From Paraphysoderma sedebokerense (lineage: Eukaryota > Blastocladiomycota > Physodermatomycetes > Physodermatales > Physodermataceae): a stretch of DNA of 64,000 nucleotides. Each line of letters begins with the position of its first letter. Position 1 is the stretch's first letter. The stretch lies in NCBI GenBank assembly GCA_025602915.1, contig JAHLJZ010000001.1, positions 186,001 to 250,000 of the forward strand, written 5' to 3'. The notes under the pieces are model-generated. The model had not been told where the DNA came from, made no database searches, and saw only the letters and a list, made by a program, of their open reading frames with translations. Of this stretch, positions 58,890-64,000 are shown piece after piece. A program made the position numbers and the translations under genes.

Positions 58890-59750
58890 ATGTCCTCCGA
58901 GAGTCCGCCCCCAACACCTCCTCATTCCCTTCCGTCATCTTCACCATCGTCATCATCATCGTCACTCATCCCGTTACCAGCTAGGCTCTACAAGCAAAAC
59001 CAGACTTTTCATCAATTCAAATCAGACTTGCATGCCTACCTCAATCCGCCTTCCAATTCATCACAACAATCCCAACCTTCCACAAATCCCCTTCCTCCGC
59101 CACAATTAGCTCGTCTAACCTCCATGACTTTTATCGCTTCGTCTTGGGGTTTCCTATTAGGATCATTCCTAGGCGGTCGGACATCATCGCTCCAGTTTCT
59201 CGCCGAAAATGCGCACAAATTACCAGTGACAGTTCAAGGTTGGTATTTTTATCATAAACGAAAAAATTACAGCGTCATATGGGGTGGACTGAAAAACGGT
59301 GTCGTGTACGCTGGTCGGTTGGGCGGGTTGGTCGCTTTGTTCGGAGCGACGGAAATTGCGGTGGATATGCTCAGAGAAACAGAGGATATGTGGAGTACAA
59401 CTGCTGCAGGGATAGTGACAGCTTCAACAGTGTCCCTAATTGGTAACGTCGTTATGGTTTAATTTCCATCATTGTTCTCAATTCGGTATTTCTTTGACAT
59501 CTCTGAAAATCTTATGCCTAATCTGGTTTCCCTTTTCATCAATTTAGCCCGACTACCGCCGGCAAGTCGACGATACGCTATCCTCATGGGAACATCGGGT
59601 GGATTGCTTCTTGGAGCTCTACAGCAAGGAGTCGCCAGCTACCTTGGCCGACCAGTGAAATATTACAGACGGGAAGAACTGATGCAGTCTCGGCCTGCAG
59701 ATAAATCGGTTTCATTAAACGATAATCAATCTGATCGCATAGACCTGTAA
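58890..59750 (+). CDS. Tim17/22/23-family membrane protein, TIMMDC1-like
   Basis: Two exons. A Ser/Pro-rich N-terminus (PPPTPPHSLPSSSPSSSSSS) is followed by MTFIASSWGFLLGSFLGGRT, then IWGGLKNGVVYAGRLGGLVA and STTAAGIVTASTVSLIA. The second exon adds LMGTSGGLLLGALQQGVASY and a charged tail. The Gly-rich, repeated 'G..G..GG' hydrophobic segments are those of the Tim17/22/23 superfamily. The Lys-X-X-Tyr/'YGR.G' order resembles TIMMDC1, an assembly factor for respiratory complex I, but fungal peroxisomal or TIM members are possible. The intron starting gtaacg is frame-consistent (SLI|A). Confidence 0.6.
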
Positions 59751-60001
59751 CTGTATAACTTAATTTCGGATAAAATAAAGCATGTAGCATTGAAATTTTC
59801 TTCGGTGTGCAAGTCTTCAAATGTTCCGACAATGTCGTCTGGGCAATTTGGTCAGCCCGATTAATCTAAATCACACCAAGGGGATGTTTATTATACATGG
59901 AAGTCCAACATCAATGATACCGCATCTTTTTCGAAATAAAGCCACTATGAGCCATACAAATAACCTTCGCAACAATCACAAACCTTATTCCCAACTTCAA
60001 T

Positions 60002-62061
60002 CTATTCCTTCTTTTCTTCCTTCTTTTGAACCCTAACAAATCCCAAATCATTCGAAAACCATTTATCATTTGCCTCTTTAATCCTTTGTTGTTGTAACTC
60101 CGGATTCACGAATTCTAAACCTTGAACAGGAGTAAACGCCAAAGACGAGGCCAGACCTGAAGTATGTGTGGTAGTTGAAGTCGTAGTGCCGCCGATTCTT
60201 CGAAGTTTTTGCTGCAGTTTATGTGATGCTTTGGCTGGTGAGGTTGACGAGATTGCAAAAAGTACAAATAGGAAATTTAGAATAAAAGAGTTCTGAGGAA
60301 GGAACAAGATTGAGTCATTCAAACAAACCTTTTGTTTTAGTGTCAGTCACAGCCGCCCTAACTTTGCCTGTTGCCCCACCCAACAATCCCAAACCTTCCG
60401 TATCATCGATAATGATTGCTTCGCTTTCAGCAACACCGAACGCCATTCTGTTAGCTTGCTTACGAGCTTCTGTCACTGCGTACATCTCTTTCATTTTTCG
60501 GGCTCGTCGTCCTCCCCGCTTCTTACGTGGGGCATCATTCGGTGCCGGTAGTGCCTTAATATTTTTAATTGGAGGCGGCTCCATTGCTTTCTCCAACTTT
60601 TTGTCAATTTCTTCTTCATACTGTCGGCCCATTGAACCTAAATAGGGTTATATCGTTATGTATTGTAATGAGTCGAAATAAGATAATGCAAGGCCGCCGA
60701 CATACCATCTTTGTACTGCCTGCTTAGATCCATTCTTGCCGCCAATATTGTTTTGGCTGCAACTAATCTCACAGCTTTCCGCTTATAATCACTTGGTGTT
60801 TTCCTGACCAATTCACAATCATGAATATACCCCACGTGTCGCTGCATACCGATATTCGATAACCCGGTATTGGTTTTCTTTGATTGCCCGAGAACCTGGC
60901 ATTGCGTATTCCAGGTTAGTGATTATTTTTGATCCAAAAAGGCAGAAACAATTTACCGAAAGGTTACAAGCAGGTATTTTGCATAAACCCGTCAATCCAC
61001 CAGCAGCACCAATCACCTTTGCCGCCACTGAACTTCCCAAGATGGCGGAAATATTCGGGGCTATGATACTCATTCTCGATTCAATATATTGTAGAATCTA
61101 AAGAAACATTGTAAATAAGTTTTGGATTCATAATCTAATTTCAGCAAAAGTCCGGAAATACAAACTTTAATTTTTGCATCTTCCAAAGCCAAGGCCATAT
61201 CGCACCCATCCAGCGCCTTCTTTAACTGATCTTCTGGAATAGGCTTTCCTTTTGTCGTTGAGGCAGTTACGTTCACAAACATAGAAACTGCTGCCGATCC
61301 CAACACTGCCCTTAAATCGTTGTTGATTGTATCCTATAGTGACAAGTCGAACATAAATTGAATATGGAGCAGTGTTTTGAGATTAAGGCAAAGAGAATAT
61401 ACCAAATGATTTTTCAACACTTTGACAGTTTTCATATAATCTAATGGCGTCTTAACTAGATCATGTAATTCTGGGAATCGGTCGGAATAATGATCTATTA
61501 CATACTGCATATCACCAGTAAGGTCAATATGCTATAAAGCAACAGCAGTTAAAGGAATAGCATACCTTGTGAATGACTAAAATATCACTTTCAACATCTG
61601 GCACAATATTGTTGGCTTGCACGATCACTTTGTATTCTGGATCTTCTTCAACCGGCCCGATAATTGCAGTCCAATCTCGATTTTGTTTCTTGAAATCATC
61701 AATTTTCTGTGATATAGAGAGAACAACTGCTGAGTTAATCCTAAGAAAGAAGAAAGGAGAGCAGGAACGAATAAAAGACAATTCGCAGGGATACCTTCAT
61801 TAACTCTTTAAACAGTTTACTATTAGCTACCCTGGCAACATTTACTAAATCGTCGCTTGATTTCAACAATTTATTTATGGCTTCCTCTCGTTTTATCTTT
61901 TCTTGTACTTCAGCAACATCTCCTCCTGTCATTTCATCATCTTCGCCATCTTCTTCTACGTCTTGATCCATCTGATTATCATCGTTGACAGCGGGCTCAT
62001 CGGTCTCGGGAATATCATCAAGGTCTTCAAGATCCGCAAGGAGGCTGTCTGCAAGTGACAT
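60002..62061 (-). CDS. PRP31: U4/U6 snRNP protein PRP31
   Basis: About seven exons. An acidic N-terminus ([17 protein letters not shown]) is followed by [20 protein letters not shown] and [20 protein letters not shown]. Next come [29 protein letters not shown] and the Nop domain: [60 protein letters not shown] and [20 protein letters not shown]. The C-terminal Prp31 domain ([20 protein letters not shown]) and a final short exon complete it. PRP31 binds the U4 snRNA 5' stem with 15.5K and is needed for the tri-snRNP. An intron inside the Nop domain (gtaaattg..ccag) is required to give the VLGQSKK continuity. Confidence 0.94.
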
Positions 62062-62304
62062 GACGGTGGTATGTGATGACGGATTAAGAGGTATTGATGA
62101 AGTGACTACTCTGCAATTCCTAAAAGAATAGAACTTCAGGATAGACTCAATGGAGTAAACAAGAGATGGACAAGCCGAAGGCCCGCGCTCGCTCGCTCGA
62201 AATTTTTTTGTGATTTATTCTTTATGTTTAATCCAATTCCACCTCAAAATCTATCATAATAAATAATAAAAGGGCAAAATTCACCCTCACCCAGAACGAA
62301 CAAA

Positions 62305-62677
62305 ATGTCGAGGTCGACATCACCATCCTACCTAGACGACTCAATCACATTTACCCCTCCGGAACTGTTCCTCCATTCCCCGCCTTCACCTTTCAGACAT
62401 CCTTCTCGCTCCCGCCGTTCGAGTCAAGGTTCTTCAAACTCTGATATCTTTGAAGACGATTCCGAAGAATTTATATTTTCAGATGAATATCCGGAATCTG
62501 AAGAAGACAGTGTAGATTGGGATGTGGAATTTGATAGACAAATGGAGAAACTAAAAGTGACGGTATTTACGATACTGATACCGCTATGGGCCAAATTTTT
62601 GGGGAGGAAGATTGCATTTGCTGGTACGTTCTTTTTAAATCCTCTTTAAGTTCCTTTTAGAATATTGGGTCTTTTAA
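62305..62677 (+). CDS. MIM2: MIM2-like mitochondrial outer-membrane protein
   Basis: A small protein of about 115-118 residues. A Ser/Pro/Arg-rich start (SRSTSPSYLDDSITFTPPEL) is followed by an acidic stretch (EDDSEEFIFSDEYPESEED) and WDVEFDRQMEKLKVTVF TILIPLWAKFLGRKIAFA, a single membrane helix ending in GRK. The 'W(D/E)..........L.....iP..gKf.GRk.A' pattern fits fungal MIM2, a subunit of the complex that inserts alpha-helical proteins into the outer mitochondrial membrane. A 37-nt intron (gtacgt..tttag) would end the protein in EYWVF at 62677; unspliced it stops at 62649. Call by pattern only. Confidence 0.5.
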
Positions 62678-63422
62678 TATGGAAGTAATTTCGGTTGAGG
62701 ATAGTTGCTGGTGTCAACTGTGTTTCAATATTGATTATCTTACGTGCATTCCCCTAACCTATGATGTTGTTGTCATTTGTAGTTTTCCCCAGCTGGATTA
62801 GACGGTTCTTCCCTTAATCTTCCCAACATCACCTTAACAGTACAATGCTGTTTTGTCATTATTTAATGTAAATACAAATCACCGACCCATAGACGAGTGG
62901 AACTAGTTGTTCTTCAAAGAACTCCATCGTCGAGCTAGTTGTGTACGGTTTTACAGCACCGAGAGGTCTTATTGATTGACTTAAAGATTCAAGTCGTGAA
63001 CCTGATCTGCTTTAAGTCTGTGCAGTACAGGCAAACTCCCTGGATCAGCCGCTTCGTAATTTTGGCGCTCTCACCTTCTCTGGGCCTGCATCCCCTTAGT
63101 CTAGACAAAATACCATAGCAGGATCGTAATTGATATGGGATGTATTTCGATGAATTGAGTAGCAGTCTTGTAAAGAGATTGAATATAATACAATGTAATC
63201 TGATGTTTCTGCCGATGGCAATATGATCACGGCACCGACAAATTTCTCAATTTTGTAGTAGAGAAATGTACGCATCGCGCCTCACTAGAAAGAATGAGCT
63301 CAATAAGCATTGAACACAACATTTGCGACGTTGTCTGTACTCCCTAAATTCTTTCTCTTAAAAGCTATCATACAACAGGTCGTCCTAGTCGCTGTAAGAA
63401 CCGAATCGATAAGTTTTCTTTA
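62678..63422. other. intergenic, about 0.75 kb
   Basis: AT-rich with no recognised gene, tRNA or repeat. A possible polyadenylation region for the MIM2-like gene lies at 62870-62880. Confidence 0.4.
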
Positions 63423-63899
63423 TTACATAACCGGCTTCACCTCATAAAATAAGCAGGCATTTGTTTCTAATCCGTCCCAACCTCGGTTACCGGATGTCGT
63501 TATCATATATTTGCTAGTGGAATCTAGTACTATAAACGCATGGGTTAAGGGAATTATGAATAAAAATTTTGACAAAGCGAATGAGGAGTAATGAGTGGAA
63601 AAGCAAAAGGATACAAATTGAACTTAAAACACCACCGTGGTGTCCTGGTATGATCGAAAATGGTACCGTTTTGCTGGTAGTGTCCATAGATAGATCCCAC
63701 ATTCTAATGTTATCGACTGACCCGCTAGTAAATCAGAATTTAGCTGTAGTGCGGGCGAGATGGTCGGGAAGAAACAATAGCGATTACCATAGAAGTTGAC
63801 TATTATTAGGTAAACACAGCACATGCGAGACAGACCCAGAGTTATTCGGCAATTTAAGTGGCCGTATGTGGGAGCCTTCAGTGAAATCGTACTCATCGA
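63423..63899 (-). CDS. WD40-repeat protein, 3' exons at the right edge
   Basis: Three exons are frame-joined. They read DEYDFTEGSHIRPLKLPNNS and GSVSHVLCLPNNSQLL, then CGSVDNIRMWDLSMDTTSKT, PFSIIPGHHGGVLSSI and LLDSTSKYMITTSGNRGWDG, ending ACLFYEVKPVM at 63423. The 'GH..gvls' and 'SVDNIRMWDL' parts are WD40 blade motifs, and the GNRGW loop is distinctive. The 5' exons lie beyond the window. I cannot name the family. Confidence 0.6.
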
Positions 63900-64000
63900 C
63901 TAGTGGGGAAAATCAAGGCGAGTATTGTGAAGGAGTGGTTACAAGAGAGCGCTGGAAGAAGATAAGACCAAGAAGGACGTCCGAATAGAAAATGCAGGTC

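Overview
The window is a gene-dense eukaryotic nuclear segment. It carries about 26 protein-coding genes on both strands, interrupted by many short spliceosomal introns. Most introns are 48-110 nt, with GT..AG ends and a ctaac/ctgac branch-like motif near the 3' end. The content points to an early-diverging, flagellated (zoosporic) fungus. Fungal signs are a RIT1-type initiator-tRNA modifier, a MIM2-like outer-membrane protein, a Sec2 Rab exchange factor, a class 3 secreted lipase and a mitochondrial MIC60. The sign of flagella is a BBOF1 (basal body orientation factor) homologue, which non-flagellated fungi lack. The taxon is inferred. No rRNA, tRNA, CRISPR array or recognisable transposon was found by eye.

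Left third (1-22 kb). A reverse-strand gene joins a complete RGS domain to an FSP1/AIFM2-type FAD oxidoreductase. Next come the BBOF1 homologue and a MAK11/PAK1IP1 WD40 ribosome-biogenesis factor. Two tandem paralogues follow that encode secreted proteins with a small Cys module, a poly-proline stalk, a charged helix and a Gly-Lys tail. A GRDP-family protein with altered Trp-His motifs, the elongation factor SPT5 with its C-terminal repeat region, MIC60 and an HGPRT complete this part.

Middle (22-45 kb). A secreted ML-domain lipid-binding protein, a secreted GH35 beta-galactosidase-like enzyme, RIT1, a bacterial-type cytidylate kinase with a possible mitochondrial leader, a SEC2/Rabin8 exchange factor, a secreted class 3 lipase (with a GC-AG intron), a CLIP-170-like CAP-Gly protein (possibly with an unrecognised N-terminal exon) and Tudor-SN.

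Right third (45-64 kb). A probable Mediator subunit 1, THOC3, ISA1-type Fe-S assembly protein, ribosomal protein eL33, COG8, a Myb/SANT-like DNA-binding protein with a long charged helix, a large single-pass membrane protein of unknown family, a Tim17-family membrane protein, PRP31, the MIM2-like protein and, at the edge, part of a WD40 gene. Many neighbours are arranged head-to-head over 150-250 bp, suggesting bidirectional promoters (RIT1/CMK, MED1/THOC3, ISA1/eL33, PRP31/MIM2-like). Most genes are housekeeping. The accessory or unusual part is the RGS-oxidoreductase fusion, the proline-rich pair, the GRDP variant and the membrane protein at 56-58.7 kb.
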